A stretch of 64,000 nt of DNA from contig CALNXK010000039.1 of NCBI GenBank assembly GCA_942486035.1, positions 2,314,501 through 2,378,500 of the forward strand, in the 5' to 3' direction. A program made the translations under genes and the position numbers. The notes beneath the pieces are model-generated. The model ran no database searches, was not told the origin of the DNA, and was given only the letters and a program-made list of their open reading frames with translations. Source of the stretch: Porites lobata. Taxonomy: Eukaryota; Cnidaria; Anthozoa; Scleractinia; Poritidae. Positions 25,117 through 35,643 of this stretch are shown one piece after another (position 1 is the stretch's first letter; each line of letters opens with the position of its first letter).

Positions 25117-25456
25117 TTTAACCGCAGTCTTTCTTTCTGGCGTTTTGTGGAGACTTGTAAAACCGGTGGAGATCGCACGAGAGACCGCACGAGCGACGTT
25201 CCGTGAACGGAAATTAACAAAATCGAGACGAGAGTCCTGGAAACAACAACTGCGAGATTGTTCCCAGGCTACCCAAGGTCCAGGCGTAGCTAACAATGGA
25301 CGACGACATCCGATCATTTGAGCAAGTTGTATATAGTTTCGTCGCATAACAGCTTCGATTTGTTGTTTATGTAGCGTATTCAGGTCCTGATTCTGCTCTG
25401 CCCTGCAAATGCAAATGTGCCCTGGTGCAGTGGGTGTAGGAACGCTGCGATGTCAG

Positions 25457-25469
25457 GTTGCCAAGCAAC
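25457..25469. promoter_or_regulatory. X-box-like RFX site upstream of NT5DC1
   Basis: GTTGCCAAGCAAC fits the consensus GTNRCC-N(0-3)-RGYAAC exactly with a one-base spacer. It lies about 340 bases before the NT5DC1 start codon, in the most CpG-rich part of the flank. RFX factors bind such sites; function here is inferred only from the match. Confidence 0.4.
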
Positions 25470-26412
25470 AGACGCAACGTTGCGTGACGGCCCGTGTAAG
25501 CTATCGCCGCCGGGGCAAACAGGTGCATCCTGATACGTCTACGATACTCTTTTTCTAAGCAGGCCGGGTGATATAGAGTAAGAAATACCTTTCCCTACAT
25601 TTTTGGATCTACCTTAACGCGATACAAGTTTTTTCCTTTCCCTTTTCTTTCTTTCGATTCCAGGTATGTTTGCAGGATAGTTTCACTACTACACCCCCAC
25701 CCACAGAAAATTTAAGTGTACATTGTTCGGGAGAACACAATATTTAGAAAATATCTTTGTAAATAGTAAAAAAAACATTTCTTTTATTACCTATGTACAG
25801 TTGTCCACAATAATATTATTGATTTTCATTCAATTACTATTAACAAGCTAATAAACACGTATAATATTTTCTTCAATACTACCAACTAAACAAACTAGCC
25901 TCTCACGCAAGCTCCCTGCGGCAGGAAGCTTATGTGACTCCAGCCCGAGCGGCTGCGAAAAAGACTAATAAGAAACACGACATGGGAAAAGATTAAACCC
26001 TACTTTAATTCACAGTACTTGGGCATCATAGTCATGTACACATCATTAAAAGTTAAAGAAATTAATATTGTCAGTAATATTATCATGGTACACTTTTCAA
26101 TAAAACCATTTTCTGGCTAACCAGTTTTAAACCAGCCACAAAACACTTATTAACAATAACAATCATTTTAAAAAAGTACAAAAACTATTACACAGCTGTT
26201 ATTTTATAACTTGTCTTTAGCTACACTGAAAATAATATTATATTTTCATACAAATACTATGTACACCTTTTCTCCATTCATCAAATTTTTTTTTCTACTT
26301 CCAATATTCTGAGTTTCCTTGATATTTTGCTCATCATTGGAAGTCTGCAGGTAGATACTTCATTTAGTTGCCGATAACTATGACCCGGAAAACAGCCAAC
26401 AATTCACAAGGC

Positions 26413-26757
26413 TACTGCTGGTTTCCCTGCGAAATGGCTTCTGAGAAAAAAAAAACAGAAATTTTATGCTGATGACACGTCACAACTGAGATCTGGGTAG
26501 TGCTCTGATTGGTTGTAGCCAATTTCCCTCGCAGCATGACCAATAAGAAGCACTACCCAGATCTGGGTAAGTGACACATCATCAGTATGGAATTTCGGCA
26601 CTCATTTCTCAGTAGCCTGTTCCAGGCGTTCAGATAGTGGGGAGCATTGCAAAGTACTTCATCACTTCATCACTTTCTCTACTTTGCACCACTCCGCACT
26701 ATCTGAACGCCTGGAACAGGCTAATTTCTCAGACATTTCAGGGAGAAACCAGTGGTG
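26413..26757. mobile_element. Foldback MITE (CCCAGATCTGGGT family), outer element of a nest
   Basis: Left arm CTGGTTTCCCTGCGAAATGG is inverted relative to CATTTCAGGGAGAAACCAG at the right; inside are two CAGATCTGGGTA-type blocks and GCTGATGACACG against a CATCATCAGTATGG block. A second MITE (26613-26723) is inserted in its right arm. Confidence 0.75.
26613..26723. mobile_element. 111-bp MITE with 9-bp target duplication
   Basis: Perfect inverted ends TAGCCTGTTCCAGGCGTTC / GAACGCCTGGAACAGGCTA, flanked on both sides by ATTTCTCAG (26604-26612 and 26724-26732). The homologous sequence at 12990-13100 has no insertion, giving an empty-site reference. Confidence 0.9.
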
Positions 26758-29031
26758 GAGTCACGAAATGTCGGGTGTTTCCTCAGGGTATCATGACTTG
26801 TGGCTAACTGATCTTTTCCTTAAAAGATCTGAGAATTCAGCTCTGTATTGTCCAGAAACATATCTACAACTCAGTTCACAGTTCATGGCATGTGACATTC
26901 ACTAGTGGTTGGTCTAACAGTCAAAACAATTTCAATGGCGTTCCATCATATAAAACTCTGATTACCAATGAGTTCATTTTCCTTGAGATTTTCATTACCT
27001 TTAATAAAAAATAATTATTTTAACAACTTCATTGGAAAAAATTCTATCGACATGCAATAATCCTCTTACTGTGGACAACTTTTTACTTGGAACAGCTTTG
27101 TTGGTTCTGAGGAGACCAAAATGCACAGAATGCAAACTCTATAAAGAGGACAAAATATTTTTTTCGAAACAGACAAATCGCTCAAGCCCTGTACTGCATA
27201 TAAATTTATCACAGGTTTTCAGTATATCACTTACTGTTGAATCTGAAGAAGCATTCTTTGAAGGGCTGTGAACATAAAAGGACTCACACAATGATACTTC
27301 ATGAATTTTACGGTGATATGAGACTTCGTATGTTGACTATCTGCTGGATTTGCAGTTTGGAAAATATGAAATTCGAATGAAGGACAAAGAAGTGGAAGGT
27401 GTTTGTTTAAGGGCAATTGAGATCGATACAGGGATCATGATCATAATCAAAGTCCTTCTTAAACATGAATTATTAAGGATTTGGAAATGATAATTGTGTA
27501 TAGACATATTTTTAGTGTTTGGATGTTTGTTTTACTGTATAAAGTGATGGATGTTTGTGACTGCCTCAATATGTAAACCTTTTTTATAAAATCATTGTCT
27601 ACCTACAAGCCTAATTTATTTGAAATTATTATTGATAACTTTGGGTGGGGCTAAGGGGTGGGGGTTTTCTCTACAGTAAGGAGCTTTAACAATGGCACTT
27701 TTGATCAACACAGGTCAACTGGAACTGTGGCTTTTTCCCTTCTAATATGCCTTGGCATTACCAAATTTGTACTGCTGGGCATCTTTACTCTAACTTATAG
27801 ACACAAATTGCCTGATTATGTTTGCAAAAAGTCCACTTGCAGTTGACAAGCATCGCTTAAAATGCCTTTGGTTAAGCTCTCTATTGTCTATTGTGGGGGG
27901 AGGGGGTTAGTGCTTGATGATTTCTGGGACTCCAAAACCTTCAGTCTCTACCAGACTACATTAACTGTGCATGCTCAAGGTTACAAAAAAAATCTTATAC
28001 TAGACAAAATCTAACTCTGCAGCTTTTTCAATGCACCCCAAGGCTGTACTCTAAGGAACTGTCTGCACTATACCAGAATAGCTCTTGTATCTGCAATGTT
28101 CAGTCTAGAAATTAGTCAAAGTGGGTCATATGTGCCACATGGCATTTTAATTTGGTCATTTCCAAAATGGTCTGGGTCAAACTATGATATTGAAACTTTG
28201 AACAACTGACATCATTGAACTGACTTCTCCAGCTTCACCGCCTTCCTTATTCAGCTGATCTTCATGTTTTTGAGGTTGAACTCCCATTCTCTTTTGCGCA
28301 AAAAATGAACTTAGCTTTTGTTGTTGTTTTATAATGAAATGAAAACAAAAGAACGCCAATAAATGAAGCGTAAATCGATCGGCAAAGCAATGTATGTGGA
28401 AAGTCCAAATGTACCCTCCAGTCTCTCCTGGAATTGTGTGGAATGGCGCTTGACATAAAAACTAATCGTAATCACATGATAGTGATTTTGCATGCTCATT
28501 CAGGCTAGTAAGCACCCTTATGTTTTACCTTTACTTTTAATAATAATTTCTATTGCCTACTGTTTTGGAAGAACTTACATATGAGTCAACTTTTTTTTGC
28601 ATCAGTATGACTCCACAATGATTCTTTTTGCATCAGAATAGAATTTTTAAAAAAAATGTGGCCTAGATTGAACACTGTATCTGGCAGATTCTGTTCACAC
28701 TTGAGAACAGTGATTTCTGCCTGATTTCTGTAACGGCATGAAGCTGCACTAAGCTGATCTTGAAACTGAATAGTTACCTATCAGTCAGATTTTTGTGCCA
28801 CCCTTTGGTGCCACGTGAAAATATCAGTAAGCTATATAGTATAGTGTAGACACAGGCTAGCAAAAACAGGAGGGAGTGCAAGAAGCAAGGACCTAGAGAC
28901 CCAGCATAAAGAAATTGCAGTTCAAAACTAAGATCTCTTTTTTGATTATAATTATACTAGTATATTAGGTAATTACATGATTTGTTCCCCTCATACTGGT
29001 TTTCAGGTTGGGCTGTTATGTCCTAGTAAAG

Positions 29032-29037
29032 TTTATT
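29032..29037 (-). promoter_or_regulatory. Poly(A) signal for TMEM127
   Basis: AATAAA on the minus strand, about 98 bases after the TMEM127 stop codon, a normal distance for a short 3' untranslated region. Confidence 0.5.
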
Positions 29038-29134
29038 GAATGGAGTACCCTACCCCCACCTGCTCATTTAAGAACATTTTGCAAAAAAGGGCTCCAAACG
29101 TTGATGGATTGATTGATGAAGTGCTTTTCCTCTT

Positions 29135-32100
29135 TCAAGGAGAGTAGGCAGGAGGAGGAATGTCAGAAAAGCTGTCTGCAGGTAACATGGAATACATAAG
29201 CTCTAGTGAGAGCTCATCGTCAGAACGAGTTCTTTCCCTGCTTGCACGATGTAAGAAACAGTGCATGAGTAAGCTAAACCCAGTAGCCATTACAGATGAT
29301 GCTCCAGCTGCCACCACAAGAAAAAAGCTGATATCAAATTTAATCTTGGATTTAATTCCAGTCTCTTTCTCTGATACTTCTTCCAGAATTCTTGTTACCC
29401 AATAAACAAGAAGAGTAGAGCCAACACACATGACAACTGCAGCGAAAAAAAGGAGTGTATGAACTTTAACAAGATGTATTACTGATAAAGCCATGTAATT
29501 CTTCACTCTTTACACACTGACTAATTATTGCGGAGCTTAAGCAGAGACATTTTTGAGTGAGGCAAGTCAACAGGAAGTAGATTTTTTGTATTCTTAAGCA
29601 CTGGTTTTTCCCTAATTTGTAATGGTAACAGGACTGAGTGGAGTCCAGTTCTGTCTATAATCATACAAGTGACTAACAAAACCGGACAACCACATAGTGG
29701 GAGTCCGATTTTGTTTAATCACGAGTATGATTACAGACCAAATTAGACAACACGAAGTTCTGTTACCAATTAATCATAGCTTTAACAAAATTGTAATTCA
29801 ATAGGCTATTTTTTAAATCAAAACACAAGAAATTCGAAATTTTGTTTTGCTGGCAGTGAAACAAAAGCCATTTAAGCAGGTGCGTGATGGCGCGTACTGT
29901 CCAATTACTTAGGCATGACGCGTACTGTCCTATTAAACTGTCCAAAAATCAGGGCAGTTGATAGCCAATCAGATTTGACAATTTTGTTATAGTTATGATT
30001 AAGGGGGCAATCGTCTCTATAATTAGAGTGGATGACACCGTACCAACCGCTAAAAATTCAGTAGTGCAAAGGCATTTTAGAATGGAAAAGGCCTCAGCAC
30101 GGGCTGACATGCAGTGTTCAAAAACACCTCAACTTAAGCCGCTTATTATCAAGCCTAAATAGAAAACCAGCCTCACAAAAACAGGCACTCACGCAGGAAA
30201 ACAAGTTACTTACTGCAGCATTACAGCAAATTTTGAGGAAATTTTTTTCTGGGGAAATTTTTCTAACCCTAACCCAAACCCACAGTAAGCCCAATTCAAG
30301 CTATTCCCCAAAGGGGAGCCCTTGGCAAAAGATATAGTGTGACCACAATTATTTGGTGCCGTGAAAGTCAACATAATGGAAAAAGCTTGAAAAATCCTAA
30401 GACGGGAGAATGGTACCATCACAGTGCAGATTTGTCTGAATCCTTTTTAAAGATTCAACTTTCCAAAAGCAAAAAAGAAACTTGCAAGAGAAAAAAACAA
30501 ACAACTGTCCATTTTCCATACAATGAGTTTGTTCTGACAAGGGGGGGTTAAAAAATGTCATTGAGCTGTCAAAAATCTGTTTACAACTCCACCCTCTTTG
30601 CAAATTTGATACACCCGCCAAGAATCTTTCTCCAGAAGAGTTTGCTCGCCAAGCGGAACAAAGCTTAGAAACTGCGCTGCGATGCCTTAGCAAAAAATGT
30701 AATTATAGAAAAACTGTACATGGGCAACGGACGGTGAATTCATCACCGTAGGGAAACATCATGAATGACTTGTTGGAAACATAACTTGATGGCTTGTTAA
30801 CAGCTTGCATCAAAATTTAGCCAGTAGGAATTGCCCATGGCTGGGAGAAGCGGGTAATTTAAATGAATATATATAATGTATTCAAAACAGACAGTCCGTT
30901 TCTAGCATCTCCCCCCAGTCTCATTCTCTGTTTTCAGCCTCACTCCAGAACTTTTGTTTGAGCATTTGCGCATACTTGAATATGCAAAAATACAAACTGT
31001 TTTGCAGTCAAAAGTAGCATAAGACTTAAGTCCAAGTTTTTGCCAAAACTTAACCGCAGAGTAATGAAATAATAAATTGGTAAATGTAATAAAGAACATC
31101 TCCCTCCCAAAACTGTCAGCCAACTGTCAGCTTAATTCGGCTGAGTGACTTTAATTTTGGTCAAATGTTGCTCACCAGTCAGCTAACAGTCAGAGAAAAG
31201 GTAATACCACTCATGTGTCAATGTATACAGCATTTTTAAAGGTAATGTTCACAAAAACAAGCTTACCTGTGATGACATTTCCAAAAGAATAATCCTTGAC
31301 AACTTTGAGACATCTGTTCAGTGTACCACACAAATCCAGTAAACAAGCAAACATGCTTGCAACAATCCCTATACAACACACTGCCACAACCACACGCAAA
31401 AGAAGAACAATGTCTGTTGTGAAGCAATACAGTTCTGCCAGAAAACAAAGTACATTTCACATTACAAGAAACTCTTTGAATATACATGTAATATAAACCT
31501 GGTGTTAACATGTACATACTGCACTTAAGGTGGCTGAACACAGTTTTGTGGGCAGTCAGTGGTAACTCGCGTGACGGCACATGTTTTACGTTAGACAAAC
31601 AAACATGGCAGGGTAAAAAGCAATGGTATACAGAGGACAATTTCTCAAAATCTACTCACCAAAATTTTGTGATATTTGGCAGAATTTTGACTTTTATTGT
31701 ATTCTAAATAATGAGAACTTTAAAATGAAAGTTGAACAGACAAATTTTGTGAGACATTAAATAATTACAATACAATTATATTATTGATTATCTGAAAACC
31801 CGTCTGTTAAAATTCAGTCAAATAAGCTTCAAATGGTAATGATTAATCATAGTAAGCTGTGCGCAAGTTTATAGGAAAATCTAATGATAGAATTTTATGT
31901 AGACTGAGCAAAAGTGAAATTTTAAGGTTGTATTCAATCATTCATGTTACCATGGAAACAACAAAAACGTCACATTTTACCTGTCGATCAAAATCTTTCA
32001 TCAGTATATTTTTCACTTGCCAGTTTCAGCTTGTAAGCTGCAACCTTTCTATTGCCATGATTTAACAAATGACATATACTCACAAACTGCCAACACTGTG

Positions 32101-35100
32101 TTCAGCCACCTTAACTCTCTGTGAGCTGGATTATGTTACAGCTGATCTTTATCATGCCGAGTGGCCAAATAAGCCCAGAATCATTTGACATTACAAAATA
32201 AACATGCTGTCATTTCCCTTCTTGCTCGTACACAAGTATACACTGTTTGTTTGCATTTGGAGCAAATATTTGAAGCTGTACTTGAGGAAATGAAGCTTGA
32301 TACAGATATCCTTGAAGAAACATTCACTTTATAACTTGAATTGGTCTTGCTTTGAGCATACAGTCTCTTGCGCGAATAAACTATATCGTGTTGTGTTACA
32401 GTTGTATGTCTATGTAAAATTATCTAAAAATCAGTCATGGGTGAATCTTTTGTTTTCTGCCTCGCGAGACTTGATCCATGACTCGTTTCTTGATAGCTCA
32501 TTCTCGATCTCAAATCGAGTCAAGAATCGAGACTTGCAATGGACGGTCAACTTACTTTTGAATAGAACTGTACACAAGTCTTACGTGAAGTACATGCTAT
32601 CAAATTCATTTTCATCGTAATTTGTATAAATGACAAACTTATAATCTTTATCAGGGGCTAAATAAGTGCAAAAATGCCCAGAAACCTTACAATGGGGAAA
32701 AAAATGGGCTAAATCTCAAACTAAAGCACAGAAGACAGGGGCACCCAACGAGAATACAGTTCAAAACCACTTAAACATAGCATTGTTAAACGTATTTCAG
32801 TATTTTAACGGTAGATATAGGCATATTTTCATCCCCTAAAAATTTTTCCTCTGTTCGGATTTCCTAGCTGAAAGTCTAGTGATCCGAAAATTATAGGGAT
32901 CAAAACTCACCTTTTCAAAAATTTCAGCCAGAAAAAAGGCTCCCGAAAATTCTAGGTGACCTTTTTAGGGTAAAAATCCGTTAAAAATAGGCAATTATAC
33001 CATTTTTTAGATGTTCGAAAATCCTAGGAGAGGCAGGTAAGCAAGAAATTTTACAAGAAATGTTTCGAAAATTCTAGATCTCAAATCGTCTTCCGAACAA
33101 ATATTTTTCCGAAAATTGTCGTTGGGTGCCCCTGAGAAGAGCTCAAAAGTCTATTTTATCCAGGACATTTGGTGACCTGTGCAGGAGAGCGGGAAATCAG
33201 TGTCACATCCTTGAAACTCCCAGATAATCCAGGAGAGTTGGCATAAATGACGTTTATAGTCCTACCAGTGACTTGTCATGATCTAAGTTCTTCATCTAGT
33301 ATCCCTCTAACTCTATTTAGGCAAAGCCAAAGGCAGTGATCTATGGAGAAATTTGACCTTAGATACTCATGATCATGACATAGTGGAGAGCTTCTTTTGC
33401 AAGCCAATGCTTCAAGGCCAAATACCAGGTCGTTTCTGACATTCTTCTAGAGAGACTACCATGCCTAAACAGCCCTTAAGCTATGTTGACACAATTTCAA
33501 AACATACCAGGCTCACCTTTAGTAAGTTTGAAGAGGTGTCAATTAAATTCAAAGAATGAGAGAACGACTGGAGAACTGACAATTTGACTAACAATAGACA
33601 ACTGTTTAACTGTGACAATAGACGGATCAAAACGCACCAATTACTGATTACGAGTCTTCATGGCCAATAACATCACGGCTTAACTGACAGACGACCAATA
33701 ACATCGCGACATAATTGACCAATCACATCAATAGCCGGAGTATAATACCATCAACTGACGGGATACAACTCACTTTGACTCTGAAGATGACTACCGCACA
33801 GGTTGTCGAAACGTCAGTCACTGTCGACAACAACAGTCCTATTCAGGGCTACGTTCACCCAGACGATCACACTCAACCTACTTTTGAAATGTTTCTTTCA
33901 TTACTGCAACAGTTACATGTATATTATTTGGGGAAAAATTAGATGACCTCTCTGAGTGAAGTAGACGATGCTTTTCATTGGCAATTGGTGCTTACTGAAA
34001 GAACCCACTCAGTGGTCAGGCAAAGTGGTATTGACATGGCAATAAAAAAGTATGATGGTTCTGAAGATGGTGATGATTTAGACAGATGTAACAGATTAGA
34101 TGTGGCTAAATGCAATTTGGGCAAAGTTAACCTCGAAATAATGCTGGTCAGCAGTTTTTCCAGCTGTACTGGGGGTGGTCCAATGCCTCTAGCAGGGGCA
34201 CCTCGTGACTTGTATATGCAGTTGCTTTCTTGCAGATCTTCACAAAGTGTTTTTGCAATAGCTTGCTGTTTGTGTGCCATTTTGTCGTTGGTTTTTTCCT
34301 ATCCCTCCCTCCCTAGGCCTGTCAATATGATGTGAGCCAGCCTGCTTTATATTAGCTAAGCTAGCTCACTTTACCAGGCTGGACTGGATCATGCTTTCCC
34401 TCCTCATGAGCCAGCCCAGCTTAGCAGGCTGGCTCATCTCATATAAACAGGCTCTTAAAGAAATGATCACTGAAAATACACTTTCTTGCTACACTGAGAC
34501 TTGATGCAACATTAGAGTGACTTTAACTACAAGCGGGGAATCCTGGGCTGAATCCTTGGCCATTGGCCCCTTGGCAAAAAGCCTTCAGTAGCAACAATTT
34601 TGTGAGCAGCTATTTCACTTGCTTAGTGTGTATTAAAACAATATTAGCTGCTCAAAGTAGAGCTTCCTCACTTGGTATCGATCAATCTGATATTGACCAC
34701 AGTTTTGCTGAATAAAAATTATTGTTAACTACCGCATCACACTGTTGCCGAGTGAAGCCTAGGATAAAGACTTTACTGATCAGGCATGAAGGTACATGTA
34801 CTACGTACCTATATTGATAAATTATCAAGATATTTGCATGTACCGCAGTTATGAAGAAATTAGCTTTACTCATGGAAACGAAAATCGTCCACGTACGCTA
34901 TTACTGAAGATGAGGCAGAAACAACAAATCAGGGTAACAAACAAATTGAAACTAGTCTCAAATTACATCATAGTGCAATTTATATACTTAAAAACAGCAT
35001 AGGATTTCCGGGAACACTAAATTTACGTTCTTAATTCTGTTTGCTGTACTTTAGTGCTGTTAGAATATATGTAAAAAATAAACAGAAAAAGTCTAAAAAC

Positions 35101-35512
35101 TGTAGTTTATAAAGAAATGACGGTTGCAAGCTTTTGGAATGAGTTAAAGCAAATTAAGAATTCCCGTAATGATCTGCTGTCAGAAGTGATGCTGTTTCAA
35201 AAGACGTCACGTCTCGGTCAACTTATCCCTAATTAACAAGAAAAAACAAAACTTACTTAGGTCTTCAGGATGTTTATAAGCGATGACTTTGTACAATCCC
35301 ATGTATTTTCCTTGGCATTTCCCCGAGACAATATGAAGCCATTTCGGTTCAGCCTCTGCAATGGCAAGAAGCACTGCAGAGGCGAGAGCGAAAAACGCGG
35401 AAACGATGTTTCGTTCATACTCGGGCTTCGGGCGACGCGAGCTTCTGCGATTTCTTGATCGTCGCCTTGAATAGCTGCTCGGGTGAGAGAAATACAAAGG
35501 TCTTGGTAGCAT
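29135..35512 (-). CDS. TMEM127: TMEM127, transmembrane protein 127, three exons, complete
   Basis: Endosomal/lysosomal membrane protein; the human protein is a tumour suppressor that restrains mTORC1 and receptor trafficking. Exons (minus strand): 35512-35257, 31434-31267, 29463-29135 (stop TGA). Phases agree; 250 residues versus 238 in human. An Arg/Ser-rich N-terminus (residues ~12-30) is followed by four hydrophobic segments at about 35-53, 94-118, 143-166 and 185-208. The first loop has the family block EPKWLHIVSGKC and AYKHPEDL; the second segment reads VLLLRVVVAVCCIGI. The C-terminus is IPPPAYSP, a PPxY motif as in human TMEM127 (PPPAYTP), the type bound by NEDD4-family ubiquitin ligases. 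The start Met at 35512 is the first in frame near the conserved region. A palindromic E-box lies upstream. Confidence 0.95.
29620..30000 (+). mobile_element. Composite double-foldback repeat, copy 1
   Basis: Two foldback units side by side: TAATGGTAACAGGACT against TTCTGTTACCAATTA, then TTAATCATAGCTTTAACA against TGTTATAGTTATGATTA. A second copy in the same orientation lies at 61977-62369. Near the 3' end of TMEM127 exon 3, in intron 2. Confidence 0.8.
31529..32110. mobile_element. 582-bp MITE with TTAA target duplication (piggyBac-like)
   Basis: Termini GGTGGCTGAACACAGT and ACTGTGTTCAGCCACC are perfect inverted repeats flanked by TTAA at 31525-31528 and 32111-32114. TTAA duplication is the hallmark of piggyBac (also some Kolobok) elements. 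No transposase. In TMEM127 intron 1. Confidence 0.85.
32736..33134. mobile_element. 399-bp MITE with CAGGGGCACCCAACG termini
   Basis: CAGGGGCACCCAACGA and TCGTTGGGTGCCCCTG are perfect inverted ends with a perfect 6-base duplication AGAAGA (32730-32735, 33135-33140). The interior repeats CGAAAATTCTAG-like units several times. Confidence 0.85.
33572..33892 (+). repeat. GTCGAAACGTCAG repeat family, copy 2 (longest)
   Basis: Contains four CCAATCACATC/CCAATAACATC units (33660-33730) and the 45-base candidate ribozyme at 33776-33820, then CCTATTCAGGGCTACGTTCACC. Short open frames through it (beginning MTTAQVVETSVTV) are by-products. The layout suggests the end of a Penelope-like retroelement, an inference not tested. 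Confidence 0.75.
33776..33820 (+). ncRNA. Candidate hammerhead-type ribozyme
   Basis: Order of elements: TGACT (helix I), CTGAAGA (fits core CUGANGA), one extra T, GAC-T-ACC / loop GCACA / GGT-T-GTC (helix II with one T-T mismatch), GAAA, then ACGT (self-complementary helix III), C (cleavage site, GUC), AGTCA which pairs with the first TGACT. Helix III would need two copies to pair. The identical 45 bases occur at 36972-37016 on the minus strand. Confidence 0.45.
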
Positions 35513-35635
35513 TCCAAGTGAGTCTCAATCTCTTCAAGTTTTACCGTACTTTGACTACCACTAAAAACAATATGGCAGCTCACTGTGGAATGTTACGACC
35601 GCACCACTCCAGGGGGGTCGGGAGGGAAATTTCTA

Positions 35636-35643
35636 TCACGTGA
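35636..35643. promoter_or_regulatory. Palindromic E-box/CLEAR-like site upstream of TMEM127
   Basis: TCACGTGA, the core bound by MiT/TFE (TFEB, MITF) and USF factors, lies about 124 bases before the TMEM127 start codon. TFEB-family factors control lysosomal genes through GTCACGTGAC, so the match fits the gene's location; the site is short and may be chance. Confidence 0.4.

Larger units (their letters stand above)
25117..29134. other. Intergenic region between NT5DC1 and TMEM127
   Basis: Holds the NT5DC1 5' flank (CpG-bearing around 25130-25560), the nested foldback elements at 26413-26757, G-rich runs near 27650 and 27895, and the TMEM127 3' end. No further gene is supported. Confidence 0.5.

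Noticed and set aside
25117..25347. Upstream in-frame extension of NT5DC1 (77 extra residues)
   Set aside because: The extension has no similarity to the family, whereas the Met at 25116 places motif I at the usual distance from the N-terminus.
33715..33942. 75-codon frame with MTTAQVVETSVTV
   Set aside because: Same peptide is produced by each copy of a dispersed repeat, including the ribozyme candidate; it is not a host gene.
35257..35583. 108-codon minus-strand frame over TMEM127 exon 1
   Set aside because: Shadow frame of a confidently identified exon in another phase.
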